This document shows, piece by piece, positions 13,485 through 25,539 of a stretch of 64,000 nt of DNA (the stretch's first letter is position 1; each line of letters begins with the position of its first letter). The notes below the pieces were generated by a model. That model was not told where the DNA came from and ran no database searches. It saw only the letters and a list, made by a program, of their open reading frames with translations. The stretch comes from Cryptomeria japonica (Eukaryota; Streptophyta; Pinopsida; Cupressales; Cupressaceae), in NCBI RefSeq assembly GCF_030272615.1, contig NC_081405.1, forward strand, positions 152,686,113 through 152,750,112, given 5' to 3'. The translations under genes were made by a program, and so were the position numbers.

Positions 13485-14515
13485 AATTCACTTCAGGGTT
13501 TGAAACTCGAAGTGCACTTAGTCACACTTCAGGTTTCAAAACCCAAAGTGCACATTTTAAATGTCACACATATTGTCATTAATGATCATCCGGTTAGGTT
13601 TTTGTTTCGCATTCAAACTCTTTTTATATACTTTTTATATCTTTTGGGTCATTTTGTGTTCATTTTACCTTGTCAAGTTTCTACTCAAGCACTTTATCAC
13701 CTTCGTGTTGTGGATTTGAGTGAGTTTGTCACAAATTCTTGCCAAGTCTTCTATTTCTCTTTGCTTTTTCATTATTTCTTGTCGTTAGTGTCTTGTTTCT
13801 TTTCATAGCATTATGTTTTAGATGTGAATCGGGTTTATAGTCCCAAATCCTATCTTGGGGATTTTTCTTTTATAGTCTTTCCCTTCATGTTTTGTCTTTG
13901 TTTTTTTTTAAAGTACTCAGTGTTGGGTGGGATTTTCATCCCAACCAACATGTATTTCATGTTGGCTAGGGTGAAAACCTCGTCCAACATCAAGTTTATG
14001 ATCACCCCTTGAAACGAGATTCAAAATGTGAATCTTGCTAGACATGGTGTTAAAATGTTGCTTAGGTTATAAAACCTAACCAACATCTAAAGTTGCAATA
14101 CCCTAAGTTTAGAAAAATACCAACACACATGCATAGTGTCGATTAGGGTTTTAAACATGATCAACATGTATAAAGTGTTGGTCGGGTTTCAAACCCTGAC
14201 CAACATTAGAACTACCCAAAAGTATTCATCAAATTTTAAAACCCGATGAACAATTCAAACTTCTCCACTTTTGTTCATCGGGTTTTGGAACCCGATGAAT
14301 ACCTATTTTATGTTTACATGTTTTTTTTCCAACTTGGGGTTTCAAGACCCGATTTTCATGTTAAGTTGCTCAGGTGCAAATGAAGTTTTGAAACCCGATT
14401 TACACTATTTAACTATTTTTACCATACTAGCTTCCAAATTGAGTTTTAAAACTCGATAGCAAGTTTTGCTCTACTTTGGTGTAGATCGGATTTTGAGACC
14501 TAATTTACAAGTCCT
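13485..14515 (+). repeat. Hairpin array upstream of copy B
   Basis: About a dozen short inverted repeats follow one another, mostly 40-65 bp apart. Many share the inner core GGGTTT..AAACCC but have different outer arms. Clear examples: CACTTCAGGTTT/AAACCCAAAGTG at 13525-13550; TGTTGGGTGGGA/TCCCAACCAACA at 13921-13950; TGTTGGTCGGGTTT/AAACCCTGACCAACA at 14176-14205; TTCATCGGGTT/AACCCGATGAA at 14274-14299. More diverged units occur near 14055, 14330, 14385, 14435 and 14485. The array ends just before the copy B coding sequence. Confidence 0.8.
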
Positions 14516-15620
14516 ATCAAATAGTGAATTTTTCCAACTTTGGGATGATTTTGTCAGATACTCTTGCAACTCCAGATGATAGAACCATCTCCAAGCAAAA
14601 CCATGAAGTTCAAGTATAAAAAATATTTGAACATGTTTTCAAAGAGCTCAGTTTCCTCAAACATCAAAGACATCAAGGATACTGAAATTGGGCATGTAGA
14701 CATGTCCAAGCTCTTGGAACAAACATACAGATAGCCACATCTTCAATATGTTAGCACTTGTGAACATGCATATCCATCTAGCTACATCATTCTTGGTTGT
14801 AGCCTATGATCCAAAGTTTGTTCTAGTAGCAACAAATCATTTTGATAAATAAACAAGGAGTGTGAAAGATTCAAATGGGAAAGTAATTATTAGATTAGAT
14901 GTTGAATTCTTTGATAGATTATTCAAGTGCCCAGATGTAGAAGAATATGTAGACATCTCCATTGAATCCACTCAGAATATCATGATAAGAATACAGATAA
15001 GTGCAAGAGGAGCATAAGCACTAACTTGTTGGAGGCATATAGACCAACAATCAATAGATGACCTAAGTTCCTCTACAAGAGTGACTTTAGGGAAGAGATA
15101 GGAGATATGGTAACTCACCTAAGTAGGGTTAGAGGCTTTCCTATCTCAAATTATTTTCAAGAATGCATGTATCAATTCATCCAAATAATCAAAAAGAGAA
15201 AGGATATGATCTATTGGGGAGAGTTGATAAGTGACTCTATCCATGAAAAACTGTCCCAGGTGACCACTACCCTAAAGTTCTATATGACTTCCTATTTGGT
15301 AAATATGCTGCAACATCCATGAGCCACTTTCCAGGTCTTACATTAGAGGGAGATATAAATGTTGTAATTTTTCATAGATATTAACCCTAGTTAACCTTCA
15401 AGTAGGGCCTAAATCATTTTAGAAGGGCCAATGATGCTTTCTTCAGTGCACTATTGCACTCACTAGATCAAGGCTTGGAGAAAAGAGTGTCAGAAGATGC
15501 ATGGAACACCGTGAAGAAATATGGATGTCTTTTCCTTCAATATCCCACATCTCATATATCAGGATTAGTTGTTATGAAGGATCCCCCTTCATGTAGGTAC
15601 CCTAGTGACAAGATTATCCT

Positions 15621-16861
15621 TGTAGACACCTAAAATTAACTAAATTAATATTTAATTAATTAACCCTTTTGGCATAATTAATTATATTAATTATGTTAGT
15701 CCTCCTCCTTCTTGAAATTAATTAAATTATATTTTAATTAATTTTATCATCTTAGCCTTAATTAATTTATCAAAATTATTATATTGCATTCTTCTAAAAT
15801 TTATTTCAATCCTCAATCTTATTCAATGTTTCTTCTAAATCCTAATTACTTAATTAATCTTATTTAATTAACTAATGCCCTCATTCCTAAAAATCACCAT
15901 TTTAATCCCCATCATTTAGCCTAATTAATCATAGCCTAGTCATGATACCATTTCCTCTAATTTTATTTTACCCTACTCATTCTCTCTCCTCATGTCCCAT
16001 CCTCCTAACTCACCTACCTTCTCTCATAATCTCTCATTAGCCCACCTAATCACGCCCCTTAATCATTTGCACATCCCTAATCACCTTGATTAGGGATGGG
16101 TCAACCCTTTGCCATAAATGGCTTTACCATCTCACCTTCCAACCTTAAATGCTATGTACTTTTGTCTATCTAAGGAATGTCAAATTCCTTGCATATCCCC
16201 ATACCCTCTCTTCCCAAGGAATTTTTAATTCCTCTATCCTTTATTCTCCCCATGCTTCCTCTTTCTTGGAAATTTTTAATTCCTCTTGTCCTCTCCCAAG
16301 AAATTTTATATTCCTTTCATCTCTTCCCAAGGTGCTTGGGGAACTCTTCCCCATGTACTTGAAAGGTGTGGAGACAAGAAATGCCTTTATGGAAAATCTC
16401 TTGGATCTTTCACTTGTCCTCTCAAATCCTCTCACACTCACGTTCAATCCTAGCCTTGCATTCCTCTTTGATCTTGGCCAGCCATTTTGGGCCCCTCCAA
16501 TCAATAATTTGGAGTCTCCTCCCCTCTCAAATCATCCATCTCATTCATTTTTTCATGTTGTCTATTTGAGTCACAAATTCATCCATCATACCCACATTAT
16601 GGCCAAATATTGGCACATATAAGACGATCCATCCATCACACTATCTAAATGATATCATTTGTTGTGTAGTGGAGAGAAATCCACATCCATCATCACAAAG
16701 GAGAAAACCAAGTGGACATCAACGATGCATTCCACTTCCCACTCAATTGGAGGAGGTGAGAAGAAGGTGTAAAAAGATTGATTTCTTTGTTTTGAATGCT
16801 TTTGTTGTGTTTCATGCTTTAATATATGCAAGCAAACCTTTTTCCCTTTTTTCTCTCTTCA
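15621..16861 (+). mobile_element. Solo LTR with exact 5-bp target duplication
   Basis: The unit starts TGTAGACACCTAAAATTAAC and ends TTTCTCTCTTCA (TG...CA, 1,241 bp). It is flanked by ATCCT at 15616-15620 and ATCCT at 16862-16866. It interrupts copy B directly after the YPSDKIIL motif, and copy B homology resumes on the far side, which supports the boundaries independently. Open frames inside (for example 16149-16622) are chance. It belongs to the same LTR family as those at 5234, 6955-7717 and 17973. A solo LTR is what remains after recombination between two LTRs. Confidence 0.85.
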
Positions 16862-17972
16862 ATCCTCATGCATTTGAGTTGGTAGATCATAATTATCCAT
16901 GGTCAGTAGTCTGAGGCACACAAAGCCGACTTCAAATTCCCTCTCATGATTGGTCATTACATGGTGTCCACATCATACAAAGCCACACAAATGGAGACTG
17001 AGATACAACGGGTCACCATGAAAAGATTCAAGAAAAGGGAAGATTTTGACTACTGTGGCATGAAAGAAAAACTCAAAAAGAGTTATACTCGTGTACACAA
17101 GATTGAGGATATCTAGGTTGAATGCAAAGCAATTGAAGACATGAGGAGATTAGGCTACAATAAACTTACACTAGAACAAAATGAGAATCTTATCTTGGCA
17201 GACAATCCTCATACAATGGAGGACAAAGATGATGTTGTTGATCCTAAATATGTACAACGTAAGATTGTCGAGACTCCTCTTCCTAGGATCCAATGGTCTC
17301 AAAAGAAATCAACCTCCAACAAAGAAATATTCTAGTGCATTCTTGCCAATACTAACATTTGGTTACAAAATAGAGGGATCAAATTGAAGCCTTTCAAGAT
17401 AGGATCAAAAGAAGACACTGTAGGACCTCTTGGAAAAAAGTTAGAGAGCTAAGGATTGAAAATGGAGAAGATCCCTCTACCCCATAGAAGGGACCTAAGC
17501 TCAAACTCATTGTGGGAAAAGACAAGAGGAAAGGAAAGGGTGAAACGTCTACTTAGGCATCCAAACAAGTTGAAGTGTAGGAAGTCGAGTAGAATATAGA
17601 GCAAGAATAATAGGGAGAATAATACCAAGAAGGAGATCTCTTAGAACCTCTTGCAATAATAGAAATAGAACCTACCAAGGAAATGGTTTTAGAGGCTTCA
17701 AATCCTCTTACTACAATCACTACTTCTTCTATGGTCAACGTGCAACATTTTCCCCCAATTTCTATTGTTTCTTCTTCTCTTGCCCCTTCTATTGTTGTGT
17801 CCAGTTCCATTATTCCTACAGTTTCAGGAGTCATTCCAATAATATCTTCCCACTCTTTGACTCCAAGTGAGTCAATCCTGGATACCCCTCAAGATAATGT
17901 GACAAATATTTTTTGTTCTCTTTCCTCTTTTCCTAGTTTATTAGAAGTCACTACTTATATGCTTGATGCAAT

Positions 17973-18930
17973 TGTAGACACCTAAATTTGACTAAATAAT
18001 TTAATCAAATTTAAATTCCTATTCTTCTAATTAATTAACCTAGTTAATTAACCCCCTTTCCCCTTTTGATTAATTATTTTAATTAATCAAATTCCCTTCT
18101 TCCAAAGTCCATGTATTAATTAATTAATTAATTTCAAATCCTATTTGAGCACATGGCTCCTACTTTTAACCTGCCATCTAACCCTTGTCCTAACCCTGGG
18201 ATTCCAACCAACCCTATCCATCCAAACCTACCCTATCCTAGTCATCCTCGCTAACCAACCTTATCCTATCCCTTCTAACCTCCTCCCTTCTCACACATGT
18301 GTGCACATTCTAACTAATTTTTCTATTTATTAGGAAGATATTACTTTATTTGGGTGGTTATTCCCTAAAAAGACACGTGTCCTTGAGGACACATGTCATT
18401 CCTTCCCAAGAAATGTATCCCTCCTTTGTGACACTTGTCTTTTCCCTTTGAGTCGTGAGGACAAGTGTGGAATCTTCTTCCACTTGGCTCTCTTTGGCAT
18501 GCCACTTGTCTTCTTTGAGTATAAGAGTTGCATTTTGAGATCACCTCTCCTTCCTTTCATCTCCTATTTAATCCCCCTCATTTTAGACAAAATCATCCAC
18601 TTTCACTCAACCATATCATCACTCTACCAAAATTATCACTCAACTCACACTTCATATTTTATCACTCATCATTCATCATTTTGCATCAACATCATGGAGA
18701 AATATTGAGCATTTGAAGCTACGTCATGAGCACACATCCAATCACAGAATAATCAAATTAAAGCAAGAATTATGGTTTGTATTTGTTTATCATTTTGTTC
18801 TCCATTTTAGTTTTACCATTCTAATCTTGAGGTGTATGGTGTATTGTGTTTTCTTGATTAATTAGCTTTCTTTTTAGTCCTTAGTATTCGCACACACATT
18901 TTTTATCACACAACAACCTACATTGATTTT
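17973..18930 (+). mobile_element. Second LTR of the TGTAGACACC family inside copy B
   Basis: Starts TGTAGACACCTAAATTTGAC at 17973 with the AT-rich TTAATTAATT start typical of the family, and interrupts copy B coding sequence. The right end is near 18930 (CACACAACA) but I found no copy of the left flank GCAAT there, so either the end is misplaced or one flank was deleted. Confidence 0.6.
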
Positions 18931-20000
18931 GATAAGTTCATGTTAGATGCCCTCCCAAGTACTTCAACTTCAGAGAATCCATCTGTAGTCATAACACACA
19001 TTGAACCAATTGTAGCTATTATTGTATCACAATAAACCATGTGTATCTAGACTACAGGTGCCACAACAAACCATGTGTATCTAGACTATGGATGCCACGC
19101 TTCCTCCTTGGTTGCAATTAGTGGCATCTAAAAGGGAAAAGAAAGCCATCTCTCCAAATAACTTTAACTTTAGGCAACTAGTTCCTACAAAGCCAAAAGT
19201 GTTAAGAAGGACAAAACACTCTCAAGAGTGAGGGTGGATGAATCAAAGAACAAGTATGTAGAGGTGACAATTTCACCACAAGATAAACCTGCTGATGAAG
19301 TACAATTGATAGATTATCAAATATGTAGGATTGAGCTAGGGAAACAGACACATGAGAGCACCAAAGAAGATGCTTAGGTGACACTTGAGGATTTGATAGT
19401 ATGATATGATAAAGATAAATCCATCAAGGACAATCTCAAACTACAAGTGGAGTAACTTACTTCAGTGTTAATCAATATTACTTAGACTTCTGGGGTAATT
19501 GAGCTAGTTGGTTCTTGTATTGATGAAGAAGTTGTTAAGAGGGCTAAAAAAATTGTAACACATGGGAGAGTTGTTACTGCATGGGTAGACCTAACGTTGT
19601 CACAAGTAACATACCTTGTGAGTTCTTTAGTCAAGTTGCTAAATAACTTGGACAATGTGTAGTCTAAACTAGACCAAACACTTGATCTATTAACACAAGA
19701 ATTATAGTTACAAGAAAAAGACCTTGATTCTTAGCTCAAACTACAGGATTTTTAATTGGACATTCTTGTGGACAATGAAATTATTCCTACCCACAAGTTG
19801 TATATGGAGAAATATGAAGGATTTAAATGCAGGTTGGATTTTTTTGAACAATTAATTAAGGATTTTCGGAAATCCCATAAAGAATGCAATAATAAAAGGC
19901 TTAACATTGTTAAGAAAGTCTCCAAAATTCTATGCAAGTTGTAGGATGAGGAACAAAAGGTTATACATGTTGAATCCATTATCTAGGAATTCAGTCTGCT

Positions 20001-21449
20001 AGTTTGTTAATAAGATGAGAGGGGGGGGTGAATCATACAAACTTAATCTTCAATATATTCAACAGATTCAACCTCGGTAGCTTTAACCAAAACTGTAAAA
20101 CATGTAAACTCATAAACAGATAACACCACAAAACACATAACACCAGATTTAACGTGGAAACCCAAATAGGGAAAAACCACTATGGGATTTCGGACCCACT
20201 AAGAAATATACTCTTCTAGAGTATGCTCGGTTAAAAGAAAATCCTGTTAAAGATTACAAACACATTGCTAGATGTGATCTGGTTAAGGGATTTCCCTCAG
20301 ATCTGTTAGGATCTTCACTTTGTTAGAAGTGACCTTGTTAAAGGGTTTCAAACACTCAATCAGAATGTCACCTTGCTAGAGGGTTTACAAATAAGACTGT
20401 TAAGTCCACTCTGTTAAGAGATTTTCTGTCACTTACAAATAAACAACAGTAATGAGTATGTCTGCAACTTTGCATCTAAAATGCTAAAGCATATTCTTAT
20501 TTTCTCAATACAATCTAGTCTTAGGACTTATCTTGTCCCTCTGCTGGGCTCCTTACTCTATTATTCAAATAGGTCTTCAAGCTTCTATGCTTGGTAATCA
20601 CTATGTAGCATCTCTGTGCTTACACTTGCCCGCATACATTGTTTATCAACAGTTCCTTATTTATAAACAATTTGCTAACCGCTTAATCTCCTTGATCACA
20701 TTTCCCATGATCAATCATAGCCATTAGATCTTCAATCTTGACCAGGTTCAATGTATCCTTCGATCTGAAATATTTTACCTCGCCTTGGAACTTGTGCTAG
20801 GGTATTGCGGTTCAATCTGAGCTGTAGATCTTCCTGTTGATCTTTCAATGCCATAGATCCTTAACAAACTTCATATACATTGTATTAATCATTTAATCAT
20901 ATCTAGCTCATCAGCTTCCATCATTAAATAATGCATGTATTCATCCAATGCATTCTGTTATTACTCGGTTGCAACTCGGTAAATACTAAACTTCACTCGG
21001 AAGACATTCTGCCTTCATTAACCGATAGCGATAACCTTAGGGTTTACCGACTAGGTTCTTTAGGGTTTACCGACTAGGTTCCTTGCTCGGTAACATAGTA
21101 TAGTATTAACCTTACAAACAATAGTATATGTAGGATATCAAAACAATCTAAACAACATGATCTCATCATTGTCTAACTCGGTAATAGTTGCCCATTGAAT
21201 AACTTATTCCTCCCCTTATTCATCACATTCTTTCTGTGTCTTTTACCGACATCTTAATTCTCTTCAAAACATACTTCTTAAGATATGGCAACATCATACT
21301 AAATCAGAAAATCAATTTCTTGACTTCAATGACAAAATAATATTGTTAAGATAGTAAAAATCCTTAATCAGTTATATCCATAATCATCAACAACCTTCTC
21401 AATATCCTTATTGAAAGGCCAACAATCTCCCCTTGTCTGTTATAATGCC
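20001..21449. mobile_element. Retroelement fragment bordered by a G-run and AACAATCTCCCC
   Basis: The left edge is GATGAGAGGGGGGGGTGAATC near 20014; the right edge carries CCAACAATCTCCCCTTGTC near 21418. The interior includes AACGTGGAAACCC and repeated TGTTAAAG/GGTTTACA-type phrases, a style familiar to me from copia-type repeats of plants. Copy B coding sequence lies on both sides, so this is an insertion. There is no intact coding region, and the exact ends and target duplication were not resolved. Confidence 0.5.
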
Positions 21450-21690
21450 AACAACATAGAAATGGATAAAGAAGAATTTATAGTTTCTTCTCTTGACAAA
21501 CTAGTAGATTTTTAGGTAATCTTGGATAATTTAGAATCTCTTTTGAAGAAACATAAGAGAGGATGTGTCAACATAGGTGATTCAGTTACTTGGGTTCACG
21601 CTATTGTCAGGTACATTAATGGACCTGATGAATCACTGATGAGAGAAGCTATTCACAAATTTGAATAATTTTTGAAGAATAATTTTGATG

Positions 21691-22930
21691 AAGAAGTGTC
21701 CCCCGACACTAATAGGTTATTTTATATCTTTTTAGTTTGTAATTTTGTTTTTGTTTTCAACATTTTACATGACAATTTGTACATACGTAATTGCATGTAT
21801 AGAAAGTACAAGTCCTAAATCAAATCGGATTGTACTTTGAATAAGTCAAATTGGTTGTAGAATCCCTAGATTTTCTGAAGGCTCTTCTCTATATAAAGGA
21901 GATACCTCATTGTAAATAATTATATTTTGGTTAATGCATCAAAACTCTACTAGATTGTAGAGCTATCAAAGAATTTATGCTTTTTTAAAAATTTGAAAAT
22001 TCTATCAATAAAGGAGTAGAGTTGTTTTCCAATATTTGTCTTGGATTCACTTTATTATATGGTGAGAGTGTTCATATGTGATTCTTATCATATTTTCATT
22101 AAGGATTGAATTGTGCAGTGTGAGAATTTGTTAGATTAAGGGATATAATATTGTGGACTTTGTGTTATAGTATTTTATTGAGAACTATTTTCCTGTGATT
22201 GATAACAAGATGGAGACTTTGTGCTACATCAGGTTATCTATTTAGAGTAGTGAAAGCTGTGATATATGTGAAAGACTTGGAGATATCCACATATCATAAT
22301 TTAATTTCAAGAATTAGTTAGAGAGACTATGCAAGACTTTGGGCTTAAAAAGGTTTCTTAGTTATTATAAATTTACTGTTACATCTTTGGGACATTATTA
22401 TGTTTGGCTCAAAGTTATATCCTTTATTAATGTTTAAATTAGTATGTTTCTATTTGTGACTTGTTGTGAAAGATAAAATCCACTCTGTAGTAAGAGATTT
22501 GGATAAACACTTATTCTAAAAAAAGATAATATAGAGTAATTGTAACAGCTTTGAAAATAGTTTAGAAAACAAAAGTTAGGTAGATAATAGTTGGTAGAGT
22601 GCAATAAGAAGGCAACCTCCCCTTTGTGAGGAGAGATTCAATCTCATCATACTGTGGATGAAAGACACATTTTGTAATCATACTCTAATTACAAATTTTT
22701 TAACCAACACTATGGAGGGTCTTTTGTATTGTCTCTTCATGATGGATGTTGTTCTTGGGGGGTATTGATGAGCCATCCATACATTAATAATTCTATCACT
22801 TGTACATGATTTTTAATTTGCAATCTCTCTTTTGGAGAGGTTTTTATCCTTTATTCTATTTGTTAGAGATCTTTTGTTCATGGTTACCTGAAATGGCCTC
22901 ATAGTTGAGATTAATTCTCGTATATTGCAT
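21691..22930 (+). other. Putative 3' regulatory region of copy B and unassigned sequence
   Basis: Downstream of copy B lies a TATA-like CTCTATATAAAGG at about 21890 followed about 110 bp later by ATCAATAAAGG, the arrangement expected of a promoter plus poly(A) signal (LTR-like U3/R). The remainder to 22930 shows nothing I can name. Confidence 0.35.
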
Positions 22931-23430
22931 CATTTGCATGATGATTCCTTCTCACTAAGTTGCACGAAAGGGGGGGGGGGGGGTGGTGTTTGTGTGAATA
23001 AGGCATTGTACCTAGTAAATTCCTAATGGGGACTTATTCACATGTTAACTTAGGTCCTAAGTGTTATTTTTAGAAGTCTTAACTCTCTAGATAAGCTCTT
23101 ATCCATATCTTATTTTTTAAACTTGCATTTCTTTATTTTTCTAGGTCATTTAATATTTATGTCATGTTAGTTGATCATCCCACAACACACCTTGTCTATA
23201 TAAACAAGGTCCCTGTACATTTTTAACATATCTCATATCTCAAAATTCAAGAAAGCTCATTTCTTGCATACTCTCTTATGGAAGGTATCTTTGTTCTTGT
23301 AGGTGATCCTAGAATTTGTAGCTCCTACAACACGAGCCTTACAAGGAGATATATTTATCAAGTAACAAGAAATACTCACTAAGTTGCACTGAAGGGGGGG
23401 GGGGGGTGTTCATTTGCATGATGATTCCAA
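22931..23430 (+). mobile_element. LTR-like segment between two duplicated G-run borders
   Basis: CTCACTAAGTTGCAC followed by a long G run (13-14 G) occurs at about 22950-22985. The same sequence with a 12-G run occurs at about 23377-23408. CATTTGCATGATGATTCC is also present twice, before the first run and after the second. The roughly 390-bp segment between them holds a TATA-like TCTATATAAACAAGG near 23200. This resembles polypurine tracts abutting LTRs, duplicated or rearranged. G-run lengths may be assembly-sensitive. Confidence 0.45.
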
Positions 23431-24450
23431 AAAAAATTTTCCAATCATGCATCACTCAACATACTTTTGGTTCCTCCCATAGTAATTTAGTTCATCCTTT
23501 CTACAACACCATTTTGTTGTAGTCTATATCTTATAGTACTTACATACTTGTAGAACTCATCAAAATTTTTAGAGAAATATTCCCCTTCATTATCAAATCT
23601 TGATACTTTTATCTTAAGTCCTAATTATTTTTCTACCAAGACTTTAAATTCCTTAAACTTAGTGAAAACTTCATAATTTTTGTCTCATGAAGTAAAACCA
23701 TGTAAATCTAACTTTTTATCAATGAAAGTAAAAAATAAAAATATTTTCTAATTGAATCATTATCCATTGGACCAAACACATCCGTATGAATATTTTCTAA
23801 CTTATTCTTCACATTTTTTTCTTTCTAAAGAATATGATGCTATTATTTACCAAACACATAACTCTCATTAAAATAAGAGAAACTATTCAACACTTTTTAT
23901 TTAAAATAGTTTTAAAAACTTATTTACTATTGTAACCTAGTCTATGGTCCCACAACATACAAGTATTTTCGACCTTCTCTGTCATATAGGTTGATTTACA
24001 AATAGTAGTGACATCAAGCCTAAATAGGGTTCCCATCCTTGTTTCCCTTGCTACCACCAAGCTTCCTCTCACTAATTTGCAACCATGCTTGTTAAATGTT
24101 ATAAGCATAATTTAATCATTCAATTTTTAAACAAAAAAGATTTCTAGCAATCCAAGAATATGTAAAACACTAGGGAGGGTTTTAATCCTCCCATCTGTTG
24201 GAGTATAAAATACATCAGTTGAAGTGACAAACCTTGTCATTCAAAAGTTCACAAGTTAGTATGAATCCCATGTCATTGTGTCCATATAATTTTCCCACTA
24301 CTATCCATATCAAGGGTTAATCGAAAACAAACAAAACCTCTTTGTGTTCATTTTCATTGATAACAACATTACTCATAGCCAATTTACCTTTTGTGTCATA
24401 ATTCAATGTGTTTTCTAGCCTAAATTTTGAAAAATTAAACATTTTTGGTA
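23431..24450 (-). pseudogene. Ty1/copia integrase relic, minus strand
   Basis: The minus strand reads, with interruptions, the start of a copia integrase: HTDVFGPMD (complement of about 23770-23800) and, further along, QNGVVERMN (complement of about 23490-23516), the conserved box that closes the copia integrase core. The middle includes a KFKEFK-like stretch. Stop codons and frameshifts are frequent. No RT or RNase H was recognised. The element would have used this enzyme to insert its cDNA; this copy cannot. Confidence 0.75.
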
Positions 24451-24544
24451 TGACACCAAATTGCTTGCAAAATAATGAATCATTCTTGAATATTGTAGTA
24501 ATAGAAAATCACTAATAGAACATAAAACTTGATCAAAAGGTTAG

Positions 24545-25260
24545 TTTTGATATATCGAGAAGACATCATATTGTCTGCTAGATTTGACAGTAAGGAGTCC
24601 CATAGACAAGACACCGATGCCACGAGGAGACATTTTCAAAGTCTCCATGATCTAGTAAGTATGAACAGATTAATTTATATCGAACAAACATTGTAATGTC
24701 TATTAGATCACACAATTAAAATCTTCATCGATAAGAAATTTACAAGAATTTTTTGATGTCTCGGTGATCTTATAAGAATAAGATACATGAACTGCATCGA
24801 ACAAAGAATAATAGGTCTCATCGATAAGACAAAAAGGGACTTAGCAAGAGTACATTGAGGAGATAATTGCCATCTAAGAGAGATTACAGAAGTATTTTCA
24901 AAATGATGGTGATGATATAAGAAGAAGTGCTCGATAGTGTGATCGAAGAGAATGAATTCAGGTTTCCTCGAAGTAGTATATTGTAGAACTCATCGAAGAG
25001 ACATTTGATCTCGATGAGACTTTTTTAAGGTCTCTGTGAACTTACAAGGGTAGAGTGACTAGCTAGAGATACATTGAGTAAAGAGTGAAGAGTCTTCTCG
25101 ATAGGTCACAAGATCAAATAAAGGGTTTCATTGAGGAGACATTCAATATCGATAAGAGAATCTTTTTGTCTCCTCGATAGGATATAAAGATACGAAAGAA
25201 TTGTGAACAAGATGATTCCAAATAAGAGATAGCATGATTGAAGAAAGGTCATCCTTGTCT
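24545..25260 (+). repeat. Hairpin array upstream of copy C
   Basis: A degenerate series of GAGAC / GTCTC inverted repeats with frequent ATCGA(G/T) flanks precedes copy C. Clear pairs: AGGAGAC/GTCTCC at 24625-24646; GAGAC/GTCTC at 25016-25034; TTGAGGAGAC (25131-25140) with GTCTCCTCGA (25168-25177). Single arms of the type TCATCGATAAGAC recur near 24820 and 25000. The sequence is unrelated to the arrays before copies A and B, but the position and dyad character are the same. Confidence 0.6.
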
Positions 25261-25539
25261 TGTCAATGAAAATTGTCACATCAGATGGACAATTAAAAAA
25301 AATGAATGCATTAATGACCGTCTACTGACATAAATGTTTGCATGAGTGAGAGATTATACACAAGTCTAGATTGAGGTAATTGAGACAATTTGAAAAACAC
25401 AGAGAAATACATGGATCACTAAATATTAAGTGGGAGGAATCAAGTCGAGAACTGAGGTGATCATTTCAACATTGAAATCTCAAGTAAGTATCCATTGTGA
25501 AACTTTGGTAATTGAGGAGGATTCTGCTTTAGGGTTTAT

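Larger units (their letters stand above)
14570..21690 (+). pseudogene. Copy B: broken member of the large-protein family of copy A
   Basis: Function unknown. Four blocks of degenerate coding sequence match the intact copy A protein in order. Block 1 (about 14570-15620) contains TNHFDKQTRSV (copy A: ARHYNPQSRTI), a CMYQFIQIIKKRKDMIYW segment (copy A: WMFYFIQVIVQGKGTIHW), KKYGCLFLQYP (KRYGAWFIQFP) and YPSDKIIL (YPTDRIVL). Block 2 (16862-17972) contains FKFPLMIGH (VQVPIILGN) and a Ser/Thr-rich linker near 17683-17950. Block 3 (about 18940-20000) is lysine-rich and coiled-coil-like. Block 4 (about 21450-21690) is a short C-terminal end. Inserted between the blocks are a solo LTR, another LTR and a retroelement fragment. 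Many stops. TATA-like CTATATAAAGG near 21892 and ATCAATAAAGG near 22005 follow it. Confidence 0.7.

Noticed and set aside
16149-16622. 157-codon open frame
   Set aside because: Lies wholly inside a solo LTR with exact target duplication; Ser/Leu/Pro-rich composition from CT-rich DNA.
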